A stretch of DNA of 64,000 nucleotides, from the NCBI RefSeq assembly GCF_036323735.1, contig NW_026947395.1, positions 248,001 through 312,000 of the forward strand, given 5' to 3'. The stretch comes from Rattus norvegicus. Lineage: Eukaryota > Chordata > Mammalia > Rodentia > Muridae. Each line of letters starts with the position of its first letter. Position 1 is the first letter of the stretch. Under the pieces are notes generated by a model. It saw only the letters and a program-made list of their open reading frames with translations, ran no database searches and was not told the DNA's origin. The position numbers and the translations under genes are program-made. This document shows positions 22,330 to 33,880 of this stretch, piece after piece.

Positions 22330-24658
22330 TTGTTGGATATTTCCTGTTTACATTTCGAATGTTATTTCCCTTTCCAGGTTTCCAGTCCACAAGCCCCTTA
22401 ACCCTTCCCCCTACCCTTCTATAAGGGAATTCACATCTCCACCCACAGCCTCCCCACACCTCCGCACATTCCCCTACACTGGGGTCCAACCTTGTCAGAA
22501 GAAAAATTGTTTCTCATTCCATTGTTTCTCAGCAAGCCCATCCTTTGCCACATGCAGTTGGAACCATGGGTCAGACCAAGTATATTCCTTCTGTTGTGGT
22601 TTGGTTCCTGGAAGCTCTGGTTTGTTGGCATTGATATTATTATGGGGTTGCTAATCCCATCAGCACTTTCAATCCTTTCTCTAATTCCTCCAACTGGGGT
22701 CTGATTCTTGGTTCAGTGGTTTGCTGATGGCATTTGCCTCAGTTTTTGATATGTTCTGGCTATGTCTCTAAGTAAGGATCAATATCCAGTCATTGTCAGC
22801 CTGCACTTCTTAGCTTCATCCATCTTATCTTGTTTTGGTGCTGTATATGTATGGGCTACATGTGGGCCAGGCTCTGAACAGCAGGTCTTTCCAGTTATAA
22901 ACTTTTCCTCTTATCCCATCCCATGGGCATTTTGGCTCTCTTTTTAAAGAAGGAGTGAAGCTTCTACATTTTGTTCATCCTTCTTGAGTTTCATGTGGTC
23001 TGTGTATTGCATGATGGGTAATTCAAGCTTTTCGAATAATATCTATTTATCAATGAATGCATATCAAGTGTGTTTTTCTGTGATTGAGTAACCTCACTTA
23101 GCATGAAAATTTCTAGTTCATAACATTTGCCTATGAATTTCATGAAGTCATTGTTTGATATCTGAGTAATATTGTGAAGATGTACCACATTTCTGTATTC
23201 ATTACTCTGTTGAAGGGCATCTGGGTTCTTTCCAGCTTCTGACTATTTTTAATAAGGCTGCTATGAACATAGTCGAATATATTTCACTGTTGTATGTTGA
23301 CTGTTGTATGTGTCATTTGTGGATATGCCCAAGAGAGTTATAGCTGGGTCCTCAGGTCATGGAATGTTCAATTTTCTGAGGAACCTTCAGAAGGGTTGTA
23401 CTAGTCTCCAATCAAACCAAAAATTGAGGAGTGTTCTTGTTTCTCCACATCCTCACCAGCATCTGCTGTTACCTGAGATTTATATATTAGCCATTCTGAA
23501 TGTTGGGAGGTGAAATCTCAGATTTGTTTTGATTTTAATTTCCTGATGACTAAGAATATTGAACATTTATTTAGTTGTTTTTTGGCCTTTTGATAACCTT
23601 CAGCTGAGAATGTTTTGCAACTCACTGTACCCCATTTTAATAGGGTATTTTTGCTTTCTAGAGTCTAACTTCTTAAGTTTATTGTGTATTTTGGATATTA
23701 CCCACTATCAGATTTAGGATTGGTTAAAATTTTTCCCAATCTGACAGTTGCAGTTTTGTCCAAATGACTATGTCTTTTGCCTTACAAAAGCTTCGCTGTT
23801 TTATGGGGTCCTATTTATCAATTCTTGATCTTAGGGCATAAGTCATTGGGGATTTGTTTAGGAAATTTTTTCCACTGCACATGTGTTCAAGACTCTTCCC
23901 CAACTTTTCTTCTATTAGTTTGAGTGTATCTGGTTTGATGTGTAGGTCCTTGTTTCACTTTGACTTAAGCTTTGTACATGGTCATAAAAATGAGATAATT
24001 TGCATTTTCCTACATGCTGACTTCCAGGTGAACCAACATTATTTTTGGAAAATGCTATGTTTCTTCCTTTGGATGGTTTCTATCTCCTTTGCCAAATATC
24101 AAATGACAGGTGTGTGGGTTCATTTCTGGGTTCTTCAGTTCTATTCCACTGGTCTATCCATCTGTCTCTGTACCAATACCATGCAGTTTTCATCACTATT
24201 GCTCTGTAAATCTGCTTGAGTTCAGGTATGTTGATTCCCCTAGAAGTTCTTTTATTGTTGAGGATACTTTTAGCTATCCTGGCTTTTTCTTATTCCAAAT
24301 GAATTTGCAAATTGCTCTTTCTATGTCTATTAAAGAAGTGAGTAGGAATTTTGATGGAGATTGCATTGAATGTGTAGATTGCTTTTGGCAAAATAGTCAT
24401 CTTTACTATATTAATCCTGTCAATCCATGAGCATGGAAATTCTTTCTATCTTCTGAGATCTTCCTCAATTTCTTTCTTCAGATACATGAACTTCTTATCA
24501 TGCAGATCATTCACTTTCTTGGTTAAACTTACACCAAGATATTTTATATTATTTGGTAGTATTGTGAAGTGTGTAATTTCATTGTTTTCTTTCTCAGTCT
24601 GTTTATCCATTGAGGAGAGGAAGGCTACCGGTATGTTTGAGTTAATTTTATACCCTGA
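22329..24658 (-). mobile_element. Antisense L1 fragment A (ORF2 C-terminal half + 3' UTR)
   Basis: On the minus strand, the ORF2 thumb/C-terminal region (24658 down to about 23000) leads into the 3' UTR ending at 22329 (tail side TTTACATTTCGAATGTTATTTCCC). Frames are broken; 24446-24670 is the longest remnant. Similarity to L1 ends at 24658, where a provirus LTR begins. The final 107 bp (24552-24658) recur beyond the provirus at 31139-31245. Confidence 0.88.
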
Positions 24659-24955
24659 TGTTGGGAGCAACTAAAGATGGCCCTGACATCTATTGGTCAT
24701 TTGTGGTATACAACCATCAAGTCGTGTCTTTAGCTTTCTTCTGGCGTTTTACTAGGCCACAGTTGATAAGCATGTTAATAAGATATCTCCACTCCACTAA
24801 TCCCCAGAGAGCAAGCTTACATCCACTGTCTGTTTTGTACTTCCTTTGTTCCCCAGGGTCCCCAGAATCAACAATGAGGTGTTCCTGCAATAAAGACTGT
24901 TAAAGAAGAATCCAAAGGTGTCCTGTCTTCCTTGCTGGTCGAGGTGGGCGCTTCA
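24659..24955 (+). repeat. ERV1 5' LTR
   Basis: It starts TGTTGGGAGCAACTAAAG and ends CGCTTCA. AATAAAGACTG near 24888 is the polyadenylation signal. It aligns along its full length with 30832-31137, with several small indels. Confidence 0.88.
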
Positions 24956-24960
24956 ACTAG

Positions 24961-25045
24961 TGGCCCTTACTGGGACACGAGAAAATTATCTTTTCTCGTT
25001 TGGATTCAGAACTTTTTCAGTCTCAGGACTGTGGATGTTGGTAAG
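24961..25045 (+). promoter_or_regulatory. ERV1 primer-binding site and splice-donor-like site
   Basis: Five bases after the LTR, TGGCCCTTACTGGGAC resembles a lysine-tRNA primer-binding site with a 2-base loss and a few substitutions. About 65 bp further, GTTGGTAAGTTCCC fits a 5' splice site. ERV2 has the same site as GGTAAATTCCC at the equivalent place, so it is a conserved leader feature, probably the donor for spliced env mRNA. Confidence 0.6.
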
Positions 25046-27545
25046 TTCCCATAAGGTTAAATTAATTGCCGGAGTTGGGATGATAAGGCTCCCAGAATCG
25101 GAACGATAAGGCTCCTGAATAAGGGATTATAAAATTTCCCTTATAGGACAATAAGGTTCTCTGGAGTAAGCAGAGATGATGAAAGCCTTGGTTTAGAGGC
25201 AAAGGGGTTTGTGGAACACAGCAATGTTGCCTTTCCTATTTGATCCTTTGTTGGTTGGACTAACACTCTTGCCTTATACTCTTTTTGTGTTGTGGTGTTG
25301 CTACTGTCTGAATTGCCAAGTCCAGGGCATGAATGCATTTGCTGGGAAGAGCCCACTAATGATGAGCCACAAGATCGTGTGTAAATAAACAGGCCAGCTC
25401 GCCCTGCTCATAAATTGGTCGTAAATAAGGTCATAAAATCATGGGAAACTCTCACTCCACCCCGCTGTTGTCAGCTCTTCAGGAGCTTCTTAGTCAGCAT
25501 TAGCTTAAAATTGAAAAGAAATTCCTGTTGAGTTTTTTTGATGAATGTAACCGTTGTGCTCTGTGGTTTATAGTTTCAGGGTTGCTCAATTTCAGAGTGT
25601 GGAACAAGTTAGGAAAAGATCTGGATAAGGAAACTACATAGGGCAAGCTTAAACCAGGGACAAATCCGCTTTGGCGTATGGTTCGTACCTGCTTAGAAGA
25701 TAAACAATGTGAAGAAGCTGTTATGACAGGTCAGAAAATCCTTAACGAGCAACAAGAGAGTATGTCAGAAGGAGAGAAAGTTTTGAGTTCTGGCAGTTGA
25801 AGGCCTGACCTTCAACTTTTGCTCACAGAAAGAGAGTGCTCATTAAGAGAAGCTATTTAAGGGAGCCTACCTTGTCTGCTGGCCTTATTCCAAGAGAGGA
25901 GTCAGTCTCCAGCATTAAGTTACTTTTCTCCTTAGTCATCATTAACATGAAGAGTGCCTTTTATCCTATCCCCACAGCAGCCAGTTCCTGCCCCTATGGT
26001 CCAACTGTCCCAGGTTAGGGGGCAGAGAAGCCCTGAGGACTGCAAAACTGCCAACAGCCAAAGGTGAAAGTTAAAACAGAGAGCATTCCTGGAAACCGGT
26101 TGGCCCAAGCCTAACCAGATGTGTTTCAAATGCATATGTTTCATCAACTCTGACCAACTTTTACTCTGACAAGACGAGATAAAAATAAGGAGGACCTGAA
26201 GATCCAACCCTTCTCCTGAATTAGTAGCTCTTTTCCAAGAACCAGGGGCCATAAAAACTTTTGGCATCCCCTTATCTCCTGGAGCCATAAAACAGGGACG
26301 TATTGGGGGAAGATGGGCTGGAAAAGGCCTCGATGATTTGGGCTAGCATGAGTAAAACTTGTAATAAAAAAGAGACAAGGTAATGGTAAAGTGTTTTTGT
26401 GTATGGGTTCATTTAGAGTTATATTTCAGTCTTTGGACGCTGACTAGAGATAGTTTACACCCTAGATATGAGAGAGAATAGGTTTGGGAAAAACAGTCCT
26501 CCCAGACTCTCCACAGATGCTTTGGAGAAAGAGAAAAACTTTCAGAGCTCTCCTGGAAACAGAAGAAAGGCCGAAGACGTCCTGCCTCTCTGCTGGCTCC
26601 TATTGGAGAAAATGCTTATTTCTGGTTCTGGGTTCCATAGGCAGGATATCTGGGTCCCTTCAGTTGGACACCATCTAGTTTTTTTCCGTTTTTGTCTATT
26701 GTCTGTCCTTGGTACATAAAGCTGTCCATGACTGTCAGTTTATGTCTGTGGTTTTTGTTTCTCATTGTTTAAATGTTTTATGTTTAATGATCAAAAGAAA
26801 AAAAAATGGTAAAAACTTTATCTGCCGGTTGTTCACACCTTGATTTGGTTTTAACACATTTCTAAATTGAGAACAAATGAATAAAAAACAGTTTCAATCA
26901 GCCTTTTGAGCCCTATACCTCCAGCAAGGAACCTAGGTCACCTCGAGAAGCTGCCGGGGGGGGGGGGGGGATGGAGCATCTGGAGAGCTGATCTTAAAAG
27001 CGCCAGCAGCTCCTCAGCTTCTTGGTATGGGAGCTGATGGATGTTTCTCTTAGAAAAATCCCTGACTTGTCATTAGATTTAGCAAGTGACAAGGTGCTTC
27101 TTTCAAAATCACAACTAGAAAAGGAAAAATATGGTGCTTGGTCTATATAATAAAGACATGTGTAACCACTTCAATTTTGCTTCTGACTGGTTTTAAATGT
27201 ATAAATATCCTCTACATGTCTTGGTCATAGATTATTGGCCTTTAAGTTATTAGATATGGTTAAAAAACTAAAACATGGGCTGGGGATTTAGCTCAGTGGT
27301 AGAGCGCTTACCTAGGAAGCGCAAGGCCCTGGGTTCGGTCCCCATCTCAGAGAAAAAAAAAACAAAACAAAACAAAAAAACCTAAAACATCTGTAACAAA
27401 AATTGACATAAAACTGGTAATTTGGATAGAGTCATTCTAGAAAATATGTAACATGAGCCAAACTAGAGAAACAGGTCTAAATTAAGATAATATTTTCATA
27501 GAACTCTTGTCCAAGAAGCCAGGCACCCCCCAAATCACAGAATGT
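25046..27545 (+). pseudogene. ERV1 leader and gag remnants
   Basis: The region aligns in patches with the ERV2 leader (for example 26640-26760 with 34560-34680, and 27400-27520 with 33940-34080 reversed). A frame near 25600-25800 (with ..LEDKQCEEAVMTGQKIL..) looks like decayed betaretroviral matrix, but is broken by stops before and after. A 15-base G run lies at 26956-26970. No capsid, nucleocapsid knuckles or protease are recognisable. Gag assignment is by context and composition, so moderate only. Confidence 0.5.
27277..27381 (+). mobile_element. ID SINE inside ERV1
   Basis: The ID body is GGCTGGGGATTTAGCTCAG..GGGTTCGGTCCCC with an A-rich tail (AAACAAAACAAAAC). A target-site duplication, CTAAAACAT, lies at 27268-27276 and 27382-27390. 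The insertion is younger than the provirus. Confidence 0.93.
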
Positions 27546-28470
27546 AAAATTCTATTGGAAGTTTTTAAAAGATTTCATGATTCTTTTAATTTAATTTCTG
27601 ATTCTGCTTATGTAGTTAATGCTGTGCGCTCACTTAAAATTGCGGAGTCAATTCTTTTATAATTACAAAAATTGATTTGGGCCAGAAAAAATAAGTTTTT
27701 CATACAACATATTCGAACTCATACTATTTTGTCTGGTCCCATGCCAGTAATAACGCCCTGGTGGATGCTAGTACTCATAGAGAATTTATTTTTCATACAG
27801 CTCCAGTTGCTCTCGTTAGAGAATTTCATCAAAAGTTTCATGTTCCTGCTTTTACTCTTCAACAAAAATTTAAAATCTCTAGAGCTACAGCTCCTGATGT
27901 GTTGTTACATTGTCAGAATTGTGTTGAGTTTCAGCACCCTCCTCAGGTGGGGATTAACCCTCGTTGTCTGATTCCACTAAAACTTTGACAGATGGATGTC
28001 ACACACATATCTCAATTTGGAAATTTAAAATATGTTCATGTTTCTGTTGATACCTGTTCCAGCATTATACATGCCACCCTGATTACTGGTGAAAAGGCTC
28101 GTAATGTCATTAGTCATTGCTTAGAGGCATGGGCGGCCTGGGGAAAGCCAGATAGTCTCAAGACAGACAATGGACCTGCCTACACTGCAAAGTCTTTTCA
28201 GGCATTTTGCCAAACAATGCAGGTCAAACATACTACAGGATTGCCATACGATCCCTAACGTCAAGGAATTGTGGAAAGAGCACATCGTACTTTAAAAGAG
28301 CTCTTACAAAAACAAAAAGGGGGAAATGCCTATGGTAGAACACCAATAGAACAGTTGTCTTTAGCTATTTTTACTCTATTTTTTTTTTAATTTTGGATGT
28401 GCATGGCCTCTCTGCTGCAGATCGCCATGCCGCTACTAATCCTATGACTTATGCAGAATAAAGTGGAAGG
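27546..28470 (+). pseudogene. ERV1 pol remnant: RNase H end and integrase
   Basis: An SDSAYVV motif at about 27594 marks the RNase H end. The integrase zinc-binding module (H-x-H near VREFHQKFH, C-x2-C in LHCQNC) is at 27800-27935. The catalytic core shows the first Asp in MDVTH (27995), the second in KTDNGP (28166) and the Glu in GIVERAH (28274), so all three DDE residues are still present. In-frame stops (27986, 28256) and frameshifts break it, as does a T-rich insertion near 28378. The C-terminal domain continues to about 28470. Closest by motif to betaretrovirus-like (ERVK) integrases. Confidence 0.85.
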
Positions 28471-28479
28471 ATGTCTTCA

Positions 28480-29695
28480 CTGGTGAATGGTGTGGCCCAG
28501 ATCCCGTAATTTCAAGATCTAGGGGAGCTGTTTGTGTTTTTCCACAGAATCAAGATAATCCAATCTGGGTGCCTGAACGTTTGACTGGCAAACTGCCTCC
28601 TGCTCTATATGAACATGAGACTATGAACCCTACTATTACTACTGGGAATGATAATCCAGGTTGATTCACTCATGCTGTGGGCTATTGCCAGATCCTGGCC
28701 AGTACTTATGCCAGTTCATAGCAATTCTACTGTGTTGCCAACATTTTTCTCCACATCCTGTTTGCATGTTGTTCCTTGTATAGTGCCTAATGGAGAATTG
28801 CCCCAACAGTATACTGCCACTAATCTTTCTTTGTTACATACATTTAACTCTTAAAATTTCCTCCCAGCCTTATATATGGCTATGAAGGACAATATTGGCT
28901 TATTGGTTAGATCCTGTGAGTGACAGTGCTATGGGCACTGGACCCATCCTGGCTGTTTTGAGTCAAATTATACAAGGAGCCTCTTCAGCAGTGGAGACAC
29001 GTCAATCATTAATTCTTCTAAGTTGAACATTACAACCTTGATTATGATGCATAATTGTAGTTTTCCATCACCCCCGGGGCAAAGTATTCAAACACTGGAT
29101 GACTCTACCTGTTGTAGAGTCCTACCTACTTGCCCCCCTTATCAAGCCTTTCCACCTAAATTTACCCCATGTCAGAGTTCATTCCATAGATCAAAACAGT
29201 TCCTACCGGGATTTGAATTTTCCCCTCCTCTTGGCAATGTTCAGTACGATTGAGAAAGACATAAACCTGGCAAGCATAATTTTTGGCCCTGATATCAATG
29301 GGTATTATAAAATGAGCAGGGAGCATACACATCTTTAATTCCTTTTGCTTGATTATTAGGTGAAGATTTTGCATTGTATACTATTTCAGCCACTAGACCA
29401 GTAACAAAACAAGTTTAGTAAATGTAAAGATTAATGGCCTTTTAGCGAATGATACTACCATTGGTGCTTCAGTATGTGTGAGACCACCTTTCTTTTTTCT
29501 GATAAGCTTTAATATAAACGATAATGCTTTAAATTGTATAACTCTAATGTAGTCTGTTATTTAGCTGAATGCTGGGATGGCACCAATGATACCACGGTGA
29601 TGGTCAATATTCCTTCTTTTGTGCCTATCCCTCTAGAAACAAATCCAGATAATTTTCCCATACTTTATTTACTAAGAACCTAAAGAAATTTTGGT
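28480..29695 (+). pseudogene. ERV1 env surface-subunit remnant
   Basis: Position after integrase and colinearity with ERV2 (28500-28860 matches 32833-33220 reversed) identify this as env. Readable pieces include a segment with PQNQDNPIWVPERL (about 28545) and a frame at 28648-28854. Frames shift repeatedly and stops are frequent. The subunit is decayed and is described only, not reconstructed. Confidence 0.75.
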
Positions 29696-29698
29696 ATT

Positions 29699-30290
29699 AT
29701 GGCAGCTATAATGTCAGTCATTGTGCTATCAGCCACTACAGCAACAACAGCTGCGATTGCTATGACTAATAAGATACAGACTGCTGAGACTATCAATCAG
29801 ACTGTGGAAAGAACTGCAGTGGCATTGGAGATACAAGAAGAATTTAATGCCCACTTGGCATCTGGCTTTCTATTAGCTAACCAATGGATGGATTTGATTC
29901 AAGAACAAATTGAGGCATTATATCATATGACACAGCTGTCCTGTGTTTCCTCCCTTAGAGGATTAAGTATTACTCCTTTGCAAGCTAACCTTTCTCAGTA
30001 TTCTCAACAGAGCAAAGAAATCACAAATTATCTTAAAGGAAACTGGTCCATGAAAGTGGAACAATTATCGAGACAATTGCTGATGCAGATTGATGTCCTT
30101 AACAACACTAGAATGGAACCCATCACGTTTGGGGATTTCACCTCGTGAATTACCAATGCTTTCTCCTTTTTTAAAGATTGGGCTGGCATGTTTCCCTCGG
30201 GAGCCATTGTCCTCTTGGGATGAGGAGCATGTCTATGGATTTATTGCCGTTTACCATGAGAGCATGCCAGACACAAAGTGATTGTTTTCC
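29699..30290 (+). pseudogene. ERV1 env transmembrane-subunit remnant
   Basis: The 149-codon frame at 29699-30148 starts with an Ala/Thr/Ile-rich hydrophobic segment (residues 3-22, fusion-peptide-like). A heptad-patterned helical region follows (about residues 25-85, with LIQEQIEALYHMTQLSC). It ends at a stop, after which the next in-frame stretch has a membrane-proximal tryptophan and a short hydrophobic run (near 30165-30230). The same region is present in ERV2 at 32544-32777. A truncated relic, not a full env. Confidence 0.8.
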
Positions 30291-30831
30291 TAGGGTATGG
30301 CTTCCATTGAAAATGGTGCTTCTCCCAGTGTATGGCTGGCCTATTTGAAAAATTAAGAGTTCGCCCTAGATCGTATTTTGTCTCTGTCATGTGAAGTCAT
30401 TGTATCCAGAAACAGGCAACATTCCTTGGGCTCGGACCAACCTAAGACAGGAGCCCGGTGGTGATAGGGTAATTCCAGTAAAGGGTAAGGCTTAGTTTTG
30501 TAGAGGGACGACCAAAGACAGGAGCAATGACATATATTGACATGACACCGGGATCTAGACCAGTCATAGACAGATGTGGCCACACCCCATTTGAACATTT
30601 GCGCTGGTCTAATGCCCCTCTGCCCAGTTTCTCCCCTAAAATTTAACACAAACGTATAGCCCAGAACAGTGTGCTGTTCATAAGTCATCTCTAGCCATTG
30701 GGGTGAAGTCCTAACTGCAAAAGTGGTTTGCCATGGCTGAGCTGGGCACTCTGATAGGCATGTCTGATCTCTCCCAGACCACTACCTCCACCTAATGGAT
30801 TCATTTTTAAATAAAACATAAAAGAGGGAGA
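30291..30831 (+). other. ERV1 3' internal region and polypurine tract
   Basis: Non-coding; colinear with ERV2 32070-32340 reversed. It ends in AAAAGAGGGAGA at 30820-30831, directly before the LTR TG, which fits the plus-strand priming tract. Confidence 0.7.
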
Positions 30832-31137
30832 TGTTGAAGCAACTAAAGATGGCACTGACATCTAGTGGTCATTTGTGGTATACAACCATTAAGCCATGTC
30901 TTTAGCTTTCTTCTGGCATTTTACAAGGCCAAAGATGATAAGCATGTTAATAAGATATGTGCACGCCACCAATCCCCAGAGGACAAGTTTAGAGTCACTG
31001 TCTGTATTGTACTTAAGGCAAGTGCCTTTGTTCTCCGGGGTCCTCGGAATCAACAATGAGTTGTTCCTGCAATAAAGGCTGTTAAAGAAGAATCCAAGGG
31101 TGTCACCTCTTCCTTGCTGGTAGAGACGGGCACTTCA
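30832..31137 (+). repeat. ERV1 3' LTR
   Basis: 306 bp, TGTTGAAGCAACTAAAG to GGGCACTTCA, with AATAAAGGCTG near 31071. Pairs with 24659-24955. Confidence 0.88.
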
Positions 31138-31138
31138 A

Positions 31139-31595
31139 TTTGGGACTATTGTGAAGTTTGTGATGTCATTATTTTCTATCTCAACCTGTTTATCCATTGA
31201 AGAGGGAAAGGCTACTGGTATGCATGAGTTAATTTTATACCCTGACACTTTGCTGAAGTTATTTATCAGGTTAAGCACTTCTCTGGTGGAACTTTTGGGG
31301 TCACTTAATTATGCTATCATATCATCTGCAAATAGTGATATTTTGATATCTTCCCTTCCAATTTGTATCCCTTTGACCTCCTTTTGTTGTCTGGTTTCTC
31401 TGGCTATGACATGGGATCCTGTTTTGAATTAGTAGGGAGAGAGTTGGGCAGCCTTGTCTAGTCCCTGATTTTAGTGAGATTGCTTCAAGTTACTCTCCAT
31501 TTAGTTTGTTATCTAGAGGTTTGCTGTATGTTTCTTTCACTATGTTTAGAAATGGGTCTTCAATTCCTGATCTTTCTAAGACTTTTATACTGAAG
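31139..31595 (-). mobile_element. Antisense L1 fragment B, first part (ORF2 RT region)
   Basis: It begins one base after the ERV1 3' LTR. Antisense ORF2 sequence includes the complement of the FADD-type RT active-site region near 31320. It continues beyond ERV2 at 35948, so this L1 is split by ERV2. Its first 107 bp repeat the last 107 bp of fragment A with 15 differences. Confidence 0.87.
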
Positions 31596-32048
31596 TATAA
31601 CATTAACCTCGGCCGGCAAGGAATACACAACATGGTCAGATTCTTCTCAACAGACTTTATTGCAGGACCATCTCTTTGCTGATACAGGGACCTCGAGCAG
31701 CAAAAGCTCTCGCCTTATATACACAACAGGCTGTGCCTATGCTAATTGTCCTTCAGGGATTGGTGCAGCACGAATCACCCCACTATCACTCCTCCTAATT
31801 TTCCTTCATGGATTGGTGGAGCATGAGTCCCTCATTACCACATAACTGTCCCATACAACTGATGCCAGGTTCAAATTCCGCGCATGTGCAGTACGCAGTA
31901 CCAATGTTCACCACAGGAGGGCTCCGGATCACCTCATTATCCTAAGGCTGCCCTGGCAAGAGGACAAGCTTGTGCATCTGCGATAAGTCTTTACTACCAC
32001 TTGGGACTGGATGTCGGCACCATCTTTCTTTTACCATGCTGCTCACCA
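31596..32048 (-). repeat. ERV2 3' LTR
   Basis: On the minus strand it starts TGGTGAGCAGCATGG and carries AATAAAGTCTGTTGAGAAGAATC, similar to the ERV1 R/U5. The U3 part has no evident similarity to the ERV1 U3. The terminal bases at 31596 are mutated relative to the other copy. Confidence 0.82.
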
Positions 32049-32543
32049 CTTCTCCCCCTTTTTTGTTTAATAAAGTGACTGGTCTAGATCTGGATGTCAC
32101 ACCAATCTTTTTATTGCTCCTGTCTTAGGTCTCTCCTGATGATCACTCGGCCATACTCATCGTTGTGTAACCATACCACCACCAGACCTCGTGTCTTAGG
32201 TTGGTCCGAACTCGAGGAATGTTGACCATCGCTGGATACAAGGATGGACAGTGACAAAAATAATCTAGGGCGAACTCTTAATCTTTTAAAGAGGCCAGCC
32301 CTATGTTGGGAGAAGCACCATTTTCAAAGACGAACATAGCCTGGGAAACAACCGCTTTGTTTCTTGAATGTTGTCTTTTTAAATGGCCAATAAGCCAGAG
32401 ACATACTCCCCATCGAAGGAGGAAAATAGCTCCCCAGGCAAACATGCCAGTCCACGCTTAAAAAAGGGAGAAAGCATTGATAATCCATGACGTAAAATCT
32501 TCATCTGTGATAGGGTCCAACCTAGCGCTGTTAAGGCAGCAAT
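32049..32543 (-). other. ERV2 polypurine tract and 3' internal region
   Basis: The minus strand reads AAAAAAGGGGGAGAAG immediately before the LTR (32049-32064), a good polypurine tract. The rest is colinear with ERV1 30150-30560 and non-coding. Confidence 0.75.
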
Positions 32544-32777
32544 CTACATCAGCAATTGTCTTGATAGTTGCTCTGCTTTCATGGAATAGTTCCCTTTCAT
32601 ATAATTCAAGATTGCTTTGCTCTGTTGAGAAGGCTGAGAAAAGTTAGCTTGCAAAGGAGTAATGCATAAACCTCTAAGGGAGGAAACACAAGACAGCTGT
32701 GTCATATGACACAGTGCTTCAATTTGTTCTTGAACTAAATCTATCCTTTGAATAGCTAATAGGAGGCCAGATGCCAA
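32544..32777 (-). pseudogene. ERV2 env transmembrane-subunit remnant
   Basis: A 77-codon frame that clearly matches the helical region of the ERV1 TM frame (shared VQEQIEAL-like and MTQLSCVSSLRG motifs). The fusion-peptide-like segment is missing: the upstream boundary joins directly to SU sequence, so part of SU and the TM start are deleted. Confidence 0.82.
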
Positions 32778-32819
32778 ATGGGTACATTGCTCACATTAGA
32801 GCTTATATTATATTGAATG

Positions 32820-33240
32820 TTGAAATGTGGCTCTACACACCATACACAGGGCAGGGTACTATGTTCTTAACAGTAAAACATAAGGTATGCGACACAGAGA
32901 AGTTAGTGGCGGCATACCGTTGGGGCACTTCTCCATTTGGCACTATACAGGGAACATCACGCAAACAGGAGGTAGAGAAAAAGGTTGGCAAAACAATTGA
33001 ATTGCTATGAACTGGCATGTGTACTGTCCAGGATCTGGCAATAGTCCCACAAGGTGAGTAAAACAACCTGGGTTACCATTCCCAGTTATAGTAGGGCTCA
33101 TAGTTTCATCTTCAGGAAGAGAAGAAGGTAATCTTCGAATCAAGTATTCAGATACCCAAATTGGATTTCCTTGATTCTGTGGAAAGACAAAACAGCTTCC
33201 CTAGATCTCGAAATCACCTGTTTTGGAGCAATCTGTATAT
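32820..33240 (-). pseudogene. ERV2 env surface-subunit remnant
   Basis: Colinear with ERV1 28490-28860. The frames at 32833-33066 and 32943-33143 are overlapping pieces in different phases, showing frameshifts. Only the N-terminal part of SU is present before the jump to TM. Confidence 0.75.
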
Positions 33241-33319
33241 ATATTTAACACTCCAGACAAAGGCTATGATGCAGTGACCTTTGGAAAAATCACTGGATGT
33301 TCAATGAAAAATTTGTAGT

Positions 33320-33404
33320 GGGGTTGGGGATTTAGCTCAGCGGTAGAGCTCTTGCCTAGCAAGTGCAAGGCCCTGAGTTCGGTCCCAAACTCAAAAAAAA
33401 AAAA
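33320..33404 (+). mobile_element. ID SINE inside ERV2
   Basis: ID body GGGGTTGGGGATTTAGCTCAGCGG..GAGTTCGGTCCC with an A12 tail; no clear target-site duplication noticed. It is on the plus strand, opposite to the provirus. Confidence 0.9.
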
Positions 33405-33880
33405 TTATAGCCAAGGATCGTTAGGATAATGATATTTTCAAACTCTCTTTCCTTCAAAACTACAGAATAATATGGCCCAATCTTCTATCAAGGCAAACAT
33501 TGTTTCTATCTGAGCAGTTGTAAATGCTATAATAATTCTCTTGGGTAAAATACCAAAATGCTGAATACAAGATTTAACGCCTAACATAGCAAGCTGTGCA
33601 ACAGCAGAAGCGTAATATTAAAGGGTCGTATTAGGAGAAATATTGGGATAAATCCAAAATTATATTGAGGGTTATATGGAGGTGCTTTTGGTATAAGCGC
33701 TTTCTTGCCTAATTGTCTGCCTCGTTGCCATGTGGCAGTAGCATGCAGCCAGTCTGGATCATATCTCTCCCCCTTACACTGAGCAGCCTCTTCCTCGAGA
33801 TCAGTCTCATCATCCCCAAATCCAGTCTCCAAAACACCGAGTATATCCTTCATACTACAAGGTTTGACTGCCAATTCCTA
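33405..33880 (-). pseudogene. ERV2 gag fragment
   Basis: The 97-codon frame at 33581-33874 contains an acidic run (DDETDLEEEAA) followed by YDPDW, then PPYNPQ. This looks like the linker between matrix and capsid of betaretrovirus-like Gag. The following sequence (33405-33580) is shifted into other frames. No capsid major homology region or zinc knuckles seen. Confidence 0.6.

Larger units (their letters stand above)
24659..31137 (+). mobile_element. ERV1: defective env-bearing ERVK-like provirus
   Basis: The provirus has two LTRs, a primer-binding site, a leader with a splice-donor-like site, gag traces, the end of RNase H plus integrase, env surface and transmembrane regions, and a polypurine tract. 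Most of gag, protease and reverse transcriptase is missing: the leader passes directly into the RNase H C-terminal part at about 27545. The two LTRs differ at roughly 12-13% of positions by eye, implying an old insertion. Flanking bases at the two ends do not form a normal 6-bp target-site duplication. Every gene carries stops or frameshifts, so it cannot make virus on its own. Confidence 0.88.

Noticed and set aside
21998..22654. 218-codon plus-strand ORF
   Set aside because: Leu/Pro/Ser-rich translation of the TCC/CT/TA repeat running into antisense L1 3' UTR.
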